A stretch of 64,000 nucleotides of DNA, from positions 310,001-374,000 of the forward strand of contig NZ_SMAK01000002.1 of assembly GCF_004346195.1 (NCBI RefSeq). The letters run 5' to 3'. This stretch comes from Tepidamorphus gemmatus (GTDB taxonomy: Bacteria > Pseudomonadota > Alphaproteobacteria > Rhizobiales > Tepidamorphaceae). A model generated the notes under the pieces. The model saw nothing but the letters and a program-made list of their open reading frames with translations, made no database searches and was not told the origin of the DNA. Shown here one piece after another: positions 9,887-20,694 of this stretch (position 1 is its first letter; every line of letters starts with the position of its first letter). The translations under genes and the position numbers were made by a program.

Positions 9887-10954
9887 TCAGCGCAGCACGT
9901 CGGTCCACAGCTCCGAGGGATCGGGCTCGGGATCGGTCTGGGCGAACTCGGCCGCCTCGTTGACGATGGCGCGAACCTCGCGGTCGATATCCTTCAGCGC
10001 ATCCTCGCTGACCCGATGCTCGCCCAGAAGCCGCGCCTTCACCTGCTCGATCGGATCGTGCTCCTGGCGCATCTTCTGCACCTCGTCCTTGGAGCGGTAC
10101 TTGGCGGGGTCAGACATCGAGTGGCCGCGATAGCGGTAGGTGAGCATCTCGAGAATGTACGGCCCATTGCCTTTCCGGCAGATCTCGGCCGCCTTCGCGC
10201 CGGCGGCCCTGACCGCGCGCACGTCCATGCCATCGACCTGCTCGCCCGGAATGTCGAAGGACGCGCCACGCATGTAGAGATCGGTGGTCGCCGAGGCGCG
10301 GGCGACACTGGTGCCCATGCCGTACCTGTTGTTCTCGATGACATAGACCACAGGCAGGTGCCAGAGCCGAGCCATGTTGAAGCTCTCGTAGACCTGGCCC
10401 TGGTTGGCAGCCCCATCGCCGAAATAGGTGAAGCTGACGTTGTCGTTGCCACGGTACTTGTTGGCAAAGCCGAGGCCGGTGCCGAGCGACACCTGCGCGC
10501 CGACGATGCCGTGCCCGCCGAAGAAGCCCTTCTCGACGGAGAACATGTGCATCGAGCCGCCCTTGCCCTTGGAATAGCCGCCGCGGCGGCCGGTAAGTTC
10601 GGCCATCACCCCCTTGGGGTCCATTCCACAGGCGAGCATGTGGCCATGATCACGATAGCCGGTGATGATCTGGTCGCCTTCCTTGGCCACCATCTGCATG
10701 CCGACGACAACGGCTTCCTGACCGATGTAGAGATGGCAGAATCCGCCGATCAGTCCCATGCCGTACATCTGGCCCGCCTTCTCCTCGAAGCGCCGGATCA
10801 GCAGCATCTCGCGGTAGGCGGCCAGCTCCTCCTCGGCCGTCAGTTCGGCAATAGCCGTGCCGTTGACCGGCCTGCCAGCTGCTCGCGCCCTGGCGGTCGA
10901 CCGACTCCCGGGCGCGGATCTGGTCCTTGCACCGCCACCGGCTCTCGCCGCCAT
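9887..10954 (-). CDS. pdhA: Pyruvate dehydrogenase E1 alpha subunit
   Basis: 355 residues from the ATG at 10954, which is preceded by an ideal AGGGAGG site; an upstream in-frame start at 11035 lacks this. The N-terminal 45 residues are Ala/Arg/Gly-rich and poorly conserved. The thiamine diphosphate motif is [17 protein letters not shown]...ENNRYGMGT. The regulatory-loop region reads [15 protein letters not shown]. With PdhB it forms the E1 heterotetramer that decarboxylates pyruvate. First gene of pdhA-pdhB-pdhC(-lpd). Confidence 0.95.
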   Translation of the reverse strand: MAARAGGGARTRSAPGSRSTARARAAGRPVNGTAIAELTAEEELAAYREMLLIRRFEEKAGQMYGMGLIGGFCHLYIGQEAVVVGMQMVAKEGDQIITGYRDHGHMLACGMDPKGVMAELTGRRGGYSKGKGGSMHMFSVEKGFFGGHGIVGAQVSLGTGLGFANKYRGNDNVSFTYFGDGAANQGQVYESFNMARLWHLPVVYVIENNRYGMGTSVARASATTDLYMRGASFDIPGEQVDGMDVRAVRAAGAKAAEICRKGNGPYILEMLTYRYRGHSMSDPAKYRSKDEVQKMRQEHDPIEQVKARLLGEHRVSEDALKDIDREVRAIVNEAAEFAQTDPEPDPSELWTDVLR

Positions 10955-11078
10955 GCCGTCCTCCCTGCTCGTTGAACCTGATCGGTCCCGAACAGGTAGC
11001 GCAGCATGACGCGAAACGCCAGCCGTAACCGTCATCCGGCGACGGCGACAATCCTTTGATCTTCAAGAAATAATGTGT

Positions 11079-11099
11079 CTTAACCGGATTCCGGTTAAG
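11079..11099. promoter_or_regulatory. Near-perfect palindrome upstream of pdhA, candidate operator
   Basis: Ten-base arms CTTAACCGGA / TCCGGTTAAG around a single central base. It lies in the 178-base gap between ftsB and pdhA, 125 bases before the pdhA start. No T-run follows on either strand, so it is not an intrinsic terminator. A perfect symmetry of this size just ahead of the pdh operon suggests a dimeric regulator binding site; the regulator is unknown. Confidence 0.45.
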
Positions 11100-11132
11100 A
11101 TTCCTTTCGGTGCTGCGATGCAGCAACCAGCG

Positions 11133-11450
11133 CTACGGATTCTGTCTCAGGATGACGATGTCGTCGGGGTGAGCCAGGTTGAGAAGCACCCGCGCCCGCT
11201 CCTCGAGCATGTCGGGATCGAGGCTTTCGGGCCGCAGCAGGGCGACGTGATGCTCGAGCCATTCGCGCTCGCGCCGTACTTCCGCCAGCTCCGCCTCGAG
11301 TCGGGCCGTCTCGGCGGCGAGCTGCTGGGAGGCAAGGAACCCGCGGGCGCCGTGAATGCCGTGCCAGGCGAAATAGCCGACAGCGGCGGCGCCGAGCAAC
11401 GGCACCAGCAGCGCCGCGATCGATCCTCTGCGGACGGTACGGCGGGGCAT
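11133..11450 (-). CDS. ftsB: Septum formation initiator, FtsB/DivIC family
   Basis: 105-residue bitopic protein: a basic N-terminus, one transmembrane helix (about residues 10-29, IAALLVPLLGAAAVGYFAWHG), then a heptad-like coiled coil (AAETARLEAELAEVRREREWLEHHVALL). The C-terminus LDPDMLEERARVLLNLAHPDDIVI is typical of the family. It acts in divisome assembly with FtsL and FtsQ. It sits between eno and pdhA, the usual alphaproteobacterial location. Confidence 0.85.
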   Translation of the reverse strand: MPRRTVRRGSIAALLVPLLGAAAVGYFAWHGIHGARGFLASQQLAAETARLEAELAEVRREREWLEHHVALLRPESLDPDMLEERARVLLNLAHPDDIVILRQNP

Positions 11451-11532
11451 GGATCGGTCCTGACGACAGAGAGGGTACGCGCGACACTATCCGCCGTGAC
11501 TGTTAAGGCAGGCTTAATCGGATGATCGGCGG

Positions 11533-12813
<1,281 letters not shown>

Positions 12814-12960
12814 CTATCCCCTTCGAGAACCCGCGCCGCTAATAGCCGAGGCGGATGACGCTGGGAAGTCCAATGCTGTTGCCCCGGATGTGGGAGCGCG
12901 CGGGCGCACCGGGACGATGCGGACTTGCCATTTTCGCTGGCGCGGCGCATCTGGACGTCC

Positions 12961-13419
12961 ATGACCAGCCCCGACAGCCCGATGCAGCTTGGCCGACCCG
13001 TCCCGGTTCCGGAGTCACCGGACGTGGCGGGGCTCGACCGCGTGCCCAATCCGCATGCCGACACCGACTATGTGGCGCGATTCACCTGTCCGGAGTTCAC
13101 CTCGCTGTGCCCGGTGACGGGTCAGCCCGATTTCGCGCATCTCGTGATCGACTATGTGCCCGATCAGTGGCTCGTTGAGTCGAAGTCGCTGAAACTGTTC
13201 CTTGCCTCATTCCGCAATCACGCCGCCTTTCACGAGGACTGCACCGTCGCGATCGGCCGGCGGCTTGCCAGCAGGCTACAGCCGCGCTGGCTCAGGATCG
13301 GCGGCTACTGGTATCCGCGCGGGGGTATTCCGATCGACGTGTTCTGGCAGACCGGGATGGCGCCAGCGGGGCTGTGGATTCCCGACCAGGGTGTTGCGCC
13401 CTATCGCGGACGCGGCTGA
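12961..13419 (+). CDS. queF: NADPH-dependent 7-cyano-7-deazaguanine reductase
   Basis: 152 residues, the short unimodular QueF type. It reduces preQ0 to preQ1 in queuosine biosynthesis. The catalytic cysteine C50 lies in [15 protein letters not shown], with the conserved Asp at residue 57. The substrate-binding QueF motif is [15 protein letters not shown]. It is transcribed divergently from eno. Its last 19 bases overlap the end of the convergent sugar transferase gene. Confidence 0.95.
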   Translation: MTSPDSPMQLGRPVPVPESPDVAGLDRVPNPHADTDYVARFTCPEFTSLCPVTGQPDFAHLVIDYVPDQWLVESKSLKLFLASFRNHAAFHEDCTVAIGRRLASRLQPRWLRIGGYWYPRGGIPIDVFWQTGMAPAGLWIPDQGVAPYRGRG

Positions 13420-14024
13420 TCCGGCGGCCGCCTGACCAGCGCCGCGAGCGTTCGGGCGAGGATCTGCATGTCGAGTGTGAAGCTGCGGGAATCGACATAG
13501 CGTGTCGCGAGCGCCAGCTTGCGCGGCACGACCTCTTCGAGATAGGCGCGCTCGACATCGTTAGCGCCCGCCAGAATTGCCTCCTCGTCACGGAATTCCA
13601 GTGTTGCCAGGTCGGTGATGCCGGGCCGAACCGAGAGCAGCTTCGCCCGATCGCCGGGCGGATAATAGGCCAGCATGTCGGGGACCTCCGGACGGGGTCC
13701 GACGAACGACATGACGCCGCGCAGGATGTCCCAGAGTTGCGGGAGCTCGTCGAGCTTGGTGCGCCTCAGAAACGCGCCGACCCTTGTAACGCGGGGATCG
13801 CCGGCGGCGGTGATCCGGCTGCCAGCTGCCGGCCGCATGGTGCGGAACTTGTGTATGGTGAACAGGGCGCCGCCCCGACCAACCCGTGTCTGCCGGAACA
13901 GGACGGGAGGACCTGACTCAAGCCTGATCGCGAGGCCGATCGCCAGCAGGACCGGCGACAGCACCACGAGGCCGATGGCACTGGCGAGAATGTCGAAGGC
14001 CCGTTTCGTCAGGTCGGCGGGCAT
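13401..14024 (-). CDS. Sugar-phosphate transferase, undecaprenyl-phosphate type
   Basis: 207 residues. A single hydrophobic hairpin helix (about residues 10-33, [17 protein letters not shown]) is followed by the bacterial sugar transferase domain. Conserved segments are [49 protein letters not shown] with the catalytic Asp-Glu, and [11 protein letters not shown]. The short PglC-like architecture transfers a sugar-1-phosphate onto the lipid carrier at the start of glycan assembly. It is the last gene of a tight minus-strand trio with the sulfotransferase and the aminotransferase (6- and 3-base gaps). Confidence 0.9.
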   Translation of the reverse strand: MPADLTKRAFDILASAIGLVVLSPVLLAIGLAIRLESGPPVLFRQTRVGRGGALFTIHKFRTMRPAAGSRITAAGDPRVTRVGAFLRRTKLDELPQLWDILRGVMSFVGPRPEVPDMLAYYPPGDRAKLLSVRPGITDLATLEFRDEEAILAGANDVERAYLEEVVPRKLALATRYVDSRSFTLDMQILARTLAALVRRPPDQPRPR

Positions 14025-14030
14025 GGCGGC

Positions 14031-14906
14031 TCAGTCATAGCCGAACGCGGCCATCCGCGCGTACACCGCTGCCATCAGCCCATCCGCCATGCCGCCGGGA
14101 AGGCTTGCCGAGTGCAGGGGGGCTGCCGAGACGATCTCGGCGTGCAGACGCCGCGACAGACCGTCATCTGGAAGCCCGGCGAAGGCCCAGACCCGTTCCA
14201 GCGATGCGGGGTCGGCAACGATGTCCTCGTAGCGGACCGACAGTCCCCGCTCTGGCGGCAGCGTCGCGAAGAAGGCGTCCATGGAGTCGATCGCGGCGAG
14301 CCACTGGCGGGCGCAGACCGACTCGAGGTCCAGCCGCTCGATGTCGCTGTCAATACCCGGATAGCGCGCGCCCCAGACCTTCACGCCCCGGCGATGGCGG
14401 ATCATCCCAGCAAGCGCATTCGCGACATACCAACCGGCATAGCCGACCTCGCCGGGTCCGAAGAAGCGCAACTTGCGGACCAGATGACGCAGGCTCGGCG
14501 ACGCCTTCCACGAGGCGACCGTCGAGGCGATGGTCTGCCGGGGATCGCGCACGATCCGCACGTAACGCGGCCCGCCCAGCACCGCGTCGACGAAATGCGG
14601 ACGCAACGCATTGCCGACAGTCTTCTCGGCCACAAGTCGCACCTCCGGCCAATGTGCGGCGCCGGCGCTGCGGCGCGCCAGAGCAAGCAGCCGGCGGCGG
14701 ATGCGCAGTCGTACCTGCGGTGTGGCGAGGTCGGGGGACAGGGCATCGTCGGGGTGGCGCTCGTTGCCGAGCCGCCAGACGTGATTGACGTCGAAGGGAA
14801 TTGCGGTCGCGGCGGGATGGCAGCCGATCAGGTCACGCAGCAGCGAGGTGCCCGAGCGGGCCGGACCCAGGACGACAATGAAGTCGCGGCGGACGTCCTC
14901 GTGCAT
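14031..14906 (-). CDS. Sulfotransferase family protein
   Basis: 291 residues. The N-terminal P-loop-like VVLGPARSGTSLLRDLIGCHP binds the 5'-phosphosulfate of PAPS, and RIVRDPRQTIAS supplies the conserved 3'-phosphate-binding Arg/Ser. The tail SLERVWAFAGLPDD is also typical. Inside a polysaccharide locus the likely role is sulfation of a surface glycan; the acceptor is unknown. It lies 3 bases from the DegT aminotransferase and 6 bases from the sugar transferase, so it is probably cotranscribed. Confidence 0.8.
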   Translation of the reverse strand: MHEDVRRDFIVVLGPARSGTSLLRDLIGCHPAATAIPFDVNHVWRLGNERHPDDALSPDLATPQVRLRIRRRLLALARRSAGAAHWPEVRLVAEKTVGNALRPHFVDAVLGGPRYVRIVRDPRQTIASTVASWKASPSLRHLVRKLRFFGPGEVGYAGWYVANALAGMIRHRRGVKVWGARYPGIDSDIERLDLESVCARQWLAAIDSMDAFFATLPPERGLSVRYEDIVADPASLERVWAFAGLPDDGLSRRLHAEIVSAAPLHSASLPGGMADGLMAAVYARMAAFGYD

Positions 14907-14909
14907 GGA

Positions 14910-16073
14910 TTATCCGCGCCCGTCCAGAGCCTCGCGGACGGCCGCGATCACCGACTGGATTTCCTCGTCCCGCATGTCCGGAAACAGCGGCAACGTGACC
15001 AGACTGCGAAAGGCCTCCTCCGAAACCGGATAATCCTCGGCGGCAAGGCCATAGCGCTCGCGCCAGTAGGTCATCCGGTGCAGGGGCGCGTAGTGCATGC
15101 TGCTGCCGATGCCGCGCTCGGCCAGCGCGGCGATGAACCCGTCGCGATCGATTGGCGCGGATGGATCCAGTCGGACCGCGAATAGGTGCCAGGCATGGCC
15201 GCCCTGCTCGCCGCGCACGGGAAGACGAAGCGGCAGGTCTGCGAACGCCTCCAGGTAGGTTCCGGCGATCGCCTCGCGCCGGTCGCGGAGGGCGTCCGCC
15301 TTCGCGAGCTGGCGCAGGCCGACCGCGGCCGCCAGATCGGACAGATTGTACTTGAAGCCAGGCGCCACGATGTCGTAGCGCCATCCGTGTCCGGGATGCC
15401 GGTATCGGTCGAACGCGTCGCGGTCGATGCCGTGCAACCGCATCACTTTGGCGCGCGCCGCAAGCTCGCGACGCGGCGTGACCAGCATTCCACCCTCACC
15501 GGTCGTGATGGTCTTGTTCGCATAGAAGCTGAACACGCTGGCCGCGGTTCCATGGCTCCCGATCAGGCGGCCGCGCCAGCGTGTGGGAAGCGCGTGCGCG
15601 GCATCCTCGACCACGTCGATACCGTATTGTGCGGCCACGGCCGCGATTCCGTCCAGATCGCAGGCAAGCCCGCCGTAATGAACCGGTATCACGGCGCGGG
15701 TCCTGGGACCGACGGCCGCCGCGAATGCCTCCGGCGTGAGACACAGGGTCACCGGATCGACATCGACCAGACGAACCTCTGCGCCGAGATAGCGCACGAC
15801 CTCGGCCGTCGCGGTGAATGTCAGGTCGGGCACGATGACCTCGTCGCCGGGGCCGATGCCGAGGGCCTCGAGTGCCAGATGCAGGCCGGCGGTGGCCGAG
15901 TTGACCGCGATGGCTTCGACTCCGCTGCCGATATAATCCGAGAATGCGGCCTCGAACCGGCGGGCGCGCTCGCCGGTCGTCAGCCAGCCGCTGCGCAGGG
16001 TCGCGACCACCTCGTCGATCTCCTCCTCGCCGATCGACGGTCGGAAGAAGGGAACCGGGACAAATCCGGACAT
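14910..16073 (-). CDS. DegT/DnrJ/EryC1/StrS family sugar aminotransferase
   Basis: 387 residues, PLP-dependent aminotransferase acting on 4- or 3-keto nucleotide sugars. Conserved features are WLTTGERARRFEAAF, PDLTFTATAEVVRYLGAEVRLVDVD, VVEDAAHALPTRW and the PLP lysine K187 in FYANKTITTGEGGM. The C-terminal HAWHLFAVRLD and SSMHYAPLHRM also fit. It probably aminates the product of the CapD-type dehydratase encoded nearby, giving an amino sugar for the sugar transferase. First gene of the minus-strand trio. Confidence 0.9.
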   Translation of the reverse strand: MSGFVPVPFFRPSIGEEEIDEVVATLRSGWLTTGERARRFEAAFSDYIGSGVEAIAVNSATAGLHLALEALGIGPGDEVIVPDLTFTATAEVVRYLGAEVRLVDVDPVTLCLTPEAFAAAVGPRTRAVIPVHYGGLACDLDGIAAVAAQYGIDVVEDAAHALPTRWRGRLIGSHGTAASVFSFYANKTITTGEGGMLVTPRRELAARAKVMRLHGIDRDAFDRYRHPGHGWRYDIVAPGFKYNLSDLAAAVGLRQLAKADALRDRREAIAGTYLEAFADLPLRLPVRGEQGGHAWHLFAVRLDPSAPIDRDGFIAALAERGIGSSMHYAPLHRMTYWRERYGLAAEDYPVSEEAFRSLVTLPLFPDMRDEEIQSVIAAVREALDGRG

Positions 16074-16179
16074 TGCACCTTCCAGCGGTGGCCATTCGGG
16101 TCCAGACGGGGGTTTCCTCGCCGACCCCCGCGCCGTATAAGCCTCCGACCTCCTTCAGACAACTCCGGCCCCCGACGGA

Positions 16180-17481
16180 ATGGTCGTTTCCGCGCTTCTC
16201 GTTTTCAGACACATCGTCGAGGATGCGCGCCGCTGGGGCGCCTGCTTCGGCCGCCGGGCTGCGGCCGTCGGGCCTGATTTCCTGCGCGACGCCACCCTGA
16301 CGACGCTGTTCTTCGCGGCGCCGATCACGGTGATCTACTCCAGCCGAGCCCTGCCGACGATACTGCTCATCGCGGCGGCGCTGGCCCTGACGTACCGGAC
16401 CGCGATCCGCTGCAGCCGGGGCGGACCTGGCGCGATGCGGCTCGCGACGAGCGCAATCGACCCGCGGCGGATGCCCTGGTGGGTGCTGAGCACTCTTGCC
16501 CTGATCGGCTTCGCAACGCTGTCGACGCTGTGGTCGCTGTCCCCGGAGTGGACATTCGATCAGTCGGTCAAGATCCTGCTGATCCTGTGCACCGTGCTCA
16601 TCATCCACCGATGCGTTCCGCCGTTCGAACGCGAGACGCACCGGATTGGCGCGGCGCTTGGCATCGCTCTGGCGGCGATCATCCTGATCGTCGAGTTCAC
16701 GGTGCCGGGCGGCGTGTTCCGATCCTACATCTACGGACCCAATCCGTCCTACCTCAACCGATCGGTGGTGACGGTGTCGCTGCTGATGTGGCCGGCGCTG
16801 GCGCTGACCACCGGGCGCTATCGCCATTACATCCGCGTCGGCGTGATCGTGCTCGTCATCGCCGCTGTGGCGGTCTCGAGCAGCAAGTCGGCACTGCTCG
16901 CGATCTGTGCAGGCCTCCTTGTCACCAGCCTGGCGCTGATCAGCCTGCGGACGGCCCAGATCGGCGTGATCGTCGTCGGGACGGCGGCCTTTGTCGCCAT
17001 GCCTCTGATGGTCAAGCTCATGTCCGATTTCGCCGTCGAGACGGGCGTCGACGAGATGGTCGATCTCAGCAGCGAACGCCGTCTGGAGATCTGGCGGGCG
17101 ACGGCGGAAGCGGCACTGGAGCGGCCGCTGATCGGCTGGGGGCTGGAGTCGTCCCGGATGTTCGGGCTGCGCGAGATGCCGGGGGTCAACTGGACGATCG
17201 GACCGATCCACCATCCCCACAATCCCATCCTGCAGATCTGGGTCGAACTGGGAGCGATCGGAGTCGTTCTGGCGGCCGCGATCATGGTCGGCGTTGTGAT
17301 GGCGGTCAGCGCCCTTCCGGCACGACGACGATCCTTCGCCTACGGGGCGATCACCGCGACACTGGCGGTCTCCAGCGTCAGCCACGGCGCATGGCAGAGC
17401 TGGTGGACCGCTCTGCTCATGATCATGATAGCCCTGTTCGCGATCGGAGAGCGCTTTCCGACCGCCCCCCGCAGCATCTGA
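16180..17481 (+). CDS. O-antigen ligase/polymerase family membrane protein
   Basis: 433 residues with about ten to twelve transmembrane segments. The large loop in the second half holds ERRLEIWRATAEAALERPLIGWGLESSR and HPHNPILQIWVELGAIG, characteristic of the Wzy_C/WaaL family (conserved Arg and the H-x-HN motif). It either polymerises or ligates lipid-linked glycan at the periplasmic face; the sequence does not distinguish the two. It is divergent from the DegT gene and followed 20 bases later by the FkbM gene. The start is taken as the ATG after a 106-base divergent promoter region. Confidence 0.85.
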   Translation: MVVSALLVFRHIVEDARRWGACFGRRAAAVGPDFLRDATLTTLFFAAPITVIYSSRALPTILLIAAALALTYRTAIRCSRGGPGAMRLATSAIDPRRMPWWVLSTLALIGFATLSTLWSLSPEWTFDQSVKILLILCTVLIIHRCVPPFERETHRIGAALGIALAAIILIVEFTVPGGVFRSYIYGPNPSYLNRSVVTVSLLMWPALALTTGRYRHYIRVGVIVLVIAAVAVSSSKSALLAICAGLLVTSLALISLRTAQIGVIVVGTAAFVAMPLMVKLMSDFAVETGVDEMVDLSSERRLEIWRATAEAALERPLIGWGLESSRMFGLREMPGVNWTIGPIHHPHNPILQIWVELGAIGVVLAAAIMVGVVMAVSALPARRRSFAYGAITATLAVSSVSHGAWQSWWTALLMIMIALFAIGERFPTAPRSI

Positions 17482-17501
17482 CCGTCAGGCGATCCGACCG
17501 C

Positions 17502-18230
17502 ATGTTCTATCGCCTTTCCCGGCATTCCCGCCTCCACAACACGATGCGCAGGATCGGCTATGCCCTGCTGTGGCGGCTCCCCGAAGGCCCGCTCTACGGC
17601 GTCGGGACCAGGCTCCGGCGCCACCGCCTGCCCTACCGTCTGCTGCGGCCCGGTGCGACGGTGGTGCAGATCGGCGCACCGTGGGATACGTTGAGGGCCG
17701 GCCGGTCGCGCGCCGTTCATTTCGCCCGTCTGGTCGGGCCAATGGGACGCGTCATGGTGCTGGAACCCGATCCGGACAGCGCGGCGGCTCTGCGCGACTT
17801 CGCCGGGCGGCATGGCCTCGACAATCTGACCGTGCTGGCAAAGGGGGCGTGGAGCGAGGCGGGGGAACTCGATTTCCTGCGCGACCCCGACCATCCGGCG
17901 GCCAATCTGGTCGAGGCGTTCTATGCCAGCGATCGCTGTGACCGCGACCAATTCGAGCGCACGAGGATCGCCGTCGACCGGCTGGACGACGTTCTGGCGG
18001 CCGCCGGGATCGATCGGGTCGACCTCCTGAGCATCACCACCAACGGCTCGGAGAACGACATCCTCGAGGGCATGTCGACCTATCGCGGCAGGGTCTGCTA
18101 CGTGGCGACAATCGGCACGCTGGCGCAATATCCCGCCCTCGCCCGTCTCGGGTTCGTCCGCCTCGGCGACGACGACCGCGGCACCACCTTCGTCGATCCC
18201 GTCGCGCTGGCGGCACGGGCCGCCAACTGA
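17502..18230 (+). CDS. FkbM family methyltransferase, degenerate SAM motif
   Basis: 242 residues. The central segment VGPMGRVMVLEPDPDSAAALRDFA, then VDRLDDVLAAAGIDRVDLLSITTNGSENDILEGM, follows the FkbM pattern (the EP-x-P acidic loop and the VDLLKIDVEGxE block). Motif I, normally VVDVGANxG, reads VVQIGAPWDTLRAG here, and the usual DVEG is TTNGSEN. SAM binding may therefore be altered or lost. It lies in the polysaccharide locus between the ligase/polymerase and the CapD-like gene. Confidence 0.7.
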   Translation: MFYRLSRHSRLHNTMRRIGYALLWRLPEGPLYGVGTRLRRHRLPYRLLRPGATVVQIGAPWDTLRAGRSRAVHFARLVGPMGRVMVLEPDPDSAAALRDFAGRHGLDNLTVLAKGAWSEAGELDFLRDPDHPAANLVEAFYASDRCDRDQFERTRIAVDRLDDVLAAAGIDRVDLLSITTNGSENDILEGMSTYRGRVCYVATIGTLAQYPALARLGFVRLGDDDRGTTFVDPVALAARAAN

Positions 18231-18352
18231 GACCGGATGCGCCCGACCGACAGCCGTGGGTTTGCCGTCGCCCGGCAATTGCGGGTTGGATATCCCGACC
18301 CAAGGGTGTAAGCACTCGCCCGGGAACAAAGCTGCGACAGCCGCAGGAACGA

Positions 18353-20293
18353 ATGCATTTTGCGCCGAGCCCGCTGACACCGAAGCGCCTGGCCGCCTTC
18401 ACCCACGACCTGGTCATGACAGTCGTGGCGATCGGCCTCGGCTACTATATCCGGTTCGGGGCCGACGCCTTCTCCTATCGCGCCAACGAGATCGTGACCC
18501 TGATCGCGATCGTCCTGCCTTTCGTATGCGTCATCTACTGGGCATTCGGTCTTTATGCCGGGATCTGGCGGTTCGCGTCGATCCCAGACCTCGTGAACAT
18601 CGTCAAGGCGGTGACCGCCGTATCGGTCTTCATGGTCGTCCTGGACTTCGTCTCCCGCGGCGCCATCATCGTGCCGCGGACCATCGTCTTCACCAATTGG
18701 TTCATCCTGATGGCGCTGCTCGGTGGGCCGCGCTTCCTGTATCGGGTCTACCGCGACCGCCGGCTGCTCAACCGGACCCGGAGAGCCTCCCACACGGCGA
18801 TTCCGGTCCTGATCGCCGGATCGGGCAACGATGCCGAGATCATCATTCGATCGCTGGAAACCAACGGCCATGACCTGATGCGCCCGATCGGCCTGCTGTC
18901 GACCAAGCAGGCCCATGTCGGTCAGCGCATTCGCAACGTGCCGGTGCTTGGCCACACCAGCGATCTCGAGCGCGTGGTCGAGCGGCTTGCCCAGCACGGG
19001 CAGATTCCGCGCCGGCTGATCCTGACGAACGAAGCGCTGGTGAAGGAGCGGGACATCGAACAGGTGATCTCGCGTGCCAGGAAGGTCGGTCTGAGCGTCG
19101 AGCGGCTGACCCATCCGGGCCTCGACAGCGTCAATGGCGACGGCCGCCTGCGGCTCGCCCCGATCAACATCGAGGATCTGCTCGGCCGTTCGACCCGCGA
19201 ACTCGACTACACGATGATCCGCAACCTCGTCGCCGGCCAGAAGGTGCTGGTGACGGGTGGCGGTGGAACGATCGGCAGCGAGCTGTGCCGGCAGATCGCC
19301 GGCATGAGCTGCGAACGGCTGATGATCGTCGAGAACTCAGAGTTCGCCCTGTATGCGATCACCAAGGATCTGAAGCGCGATTTTCCCGGCATCCCTGTCG
19401 AGGGACGTCTCTGCGATGTCCGCGATCGCCGGAAGGTCGCCGACCTGGTGGAACGATTCAGACCTGACCTGGTGTTCCATGCCGCGGCGTTGAAGCACGT
19501 GCCGATCGTCGAACAGCACGTGGCCGAAGGAATTCTGACGAACACCGTCGGCACGGTGAATGTTGCCGACGCGACCCGGAAGGTCGGGGCCAAGGCGATG
19601 GTGATGATCTCGACCGACAAGGCTGTACAGCCGAGTTCGGTGATGGGCGCGACGAAGCGGGCGGCGGAGACCTACTGCGAGGCGCTGGATGCGCTCGGAT
19701 TTGCCGCAAGCAACCGCGTCAACGGCGATGGCGGCCGTGAGACCCGATTCATGTCGGTCCGGTTCGGCAACGTGCTGGGCTCGAGCGGCTCCGTCGTGCC
19801 GCTGTTCAAGGAGCAGCTCGAACAGGGCGGCCCGATCACGGTGACCCATCCGGACATGAAGCGCTACTTCATGACCATCAGGGAGGCGGTCAGCCTCGTC
19901 CTGATGGCCTCCGCGCTCGGCCTGTCCTCGCGCGACCGCATCTCCATCTTTGTTCTGGACATGGGCGAGCCGGTGCGGATCGTCGATCTTGCCGAACGGA
20001 TGATCCGGCTGGCCGGTTTCGAACCGGGAACGGACATCCAGATCGAGTTCACGGGCATGCGCGACGGCGAGAAGCTCAACGAGGAGCTGTTCGATTCCGG
20101 CGAACCGCTGAAATCGACCGAAGTCGCTGGCATCCTGGCCGCCGAACCGCGGGCGATCGTTCCGGCGACATTCATCGAGGAGATCGAGGTCCTGCGGCAG
20201 GCGATCGAAACAGGCGATGAGTCAGGCATGCTGGACCGGCTGTCTGCGATCGTCCCGGAATACGTACCGCACAAGCCGCATCAGCTTTCCTGA
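18353..20293 (+). CDS. Membrane-anchored nucleotide-sugar 4,6-dehydratase (CapD/WbpM/PglF-like)
   Basis: 646 residues, the full-length membrane type. Four N-terminal transmembrane helices (about residues 15-125) are followed by a CoA-binding-like Rossmann domain (VLIAGSGNDAEIIIRSLE). The catalytic SDR domain starts with VTGGGGTIGSELCRQI near residue 300. The active-site block is STDKAVQPSSVMGATKRAAE near 430, and the C-terminus ends MRDGEKLNEELF. It likely converts a UDP-N-acetylhexosamine to the 4-keto-6-deoxy sugar used by the DegT aminotransferase. The end of the gene is 3 bases from the convergent cutA. Confidence 0.92.
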   Translation: MHFAPSPLTPKRLAAFTHDLVMTVVAIGLGYYIRFGADAFSYRANEIVTLIAIVLPFVCVIYWAFGLYAGIWRFASIPDLVNIVKAVTAVSVFMVVLDFVSRGAIIVPRTIVFTNWFILMALLGGPRFLYRVYRDRRLLNRTRRASHTAIPVLIAGSGNDAEIIIRSLETNGHDLMRPIGLLSTKQAHVGQRIRNVPVLGHTSDLERVVERLAQHGQIPRRLILTNEALVKERDIEQVISRARKVGLSVERLTHPGLDSVNGDGRLRLAPINIEDLLGRSTRELDYTMIRNLVAGQKVLVTGGGGTIGSELCRQIAGMSCERLMIVENSEFALYAITKDLKRDFPGIPVEGRLCDVRDRRKVADLVERFRPDLVFHAAALKHVPIVEQHVAEGILTNTVGTVNVADATRKVGAKAMVMISTDKAVQPSSVMGATKRAAETYCEALDALGFAASNRVNGDGGRETRFMSVRFGNVLGSSGSVVPLFKEQLEQGGPITVTHPDMKRYFMTIREAVSLVLMASALGLSSRDRISIFVLDMGEPVRIVDLAERMIRLAGFEPGTDIQIEFTGMRDGEKLNEELFDSGEPLKSTEVAGILAAEPRAIVPATFIEEIEVLRQAIETGDESGMLDRLSAIVPEYVPHKPHQLS

Positions 20294-20296
20294 GGC

Positions 20297-20626
20297 TCAG
20301 CCTGTCTGCGCCTCCACCCAGGCGGAATAGGGATGGTTCGCCGTCTCCGGAGCGAGCACGATGATCGCCGGCGTGTCGTAGGGATGCAGCCCTTGCAGCA
20401 CCTCCACTGCGGCCTGGACGACTGCGAGGCGGGTCTTGACGATCATCGCCACCTCGTCCTCGCAGGCGAGACTGCCCTGCCATTCGTAGATCGACGTCAT
20501 GCCCGGAAAGATGTTGACACACGCGGCGAGCCTGCGCTCAACGAGCGCCCGTCCGCAGCGTTCCGCGTCGTACCGTGTGGCAAAGGTCGTATAGATCAGC
20601 CTCAGAGGGTCGTTCGGATCGCTCAT
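20297..20626 (-). CDS. cutA: Divalent-cation tolerance protein CutA
   Basis: 109 residues. Trimeric CutA1 family with [40 protein letters not shown], then [10 protein letters not shown] and [11 protein letters not shown]...[10 protein letters not shown] chose the ATG at 20626 because GGGAAAGG stands just ahead of it; an ATG 21 bases upstream gives seven unconserved extra residues. It is divergent from the NAD kinase gene. Confidence 0.9.
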   Translation of the reverse strand: MSDPNDPLRLIYTTFATRYDAERCGRALVERRLAACVNIFPGMTSIYEWQGSLACEDEVAMIVKTRLAVVQAAVEVLQGLHPYDTPAIIVLAPETANHPYSAWVEAQTG

Positions 20627-20694
20627 GGCCTTTCCCTGCATTGGCATATGTCCGCCGCCCGGTATATTGCGCCCACGTCACAGCGGAAACCGCC

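Noticed and set aside
15496-17385. 629-codon minus-strand frame across the DegT and ligase genes
   Set aside because: Composed of Asp/Arg/Gln-rich antisense sequence to two recognisable genes; not a protein family.
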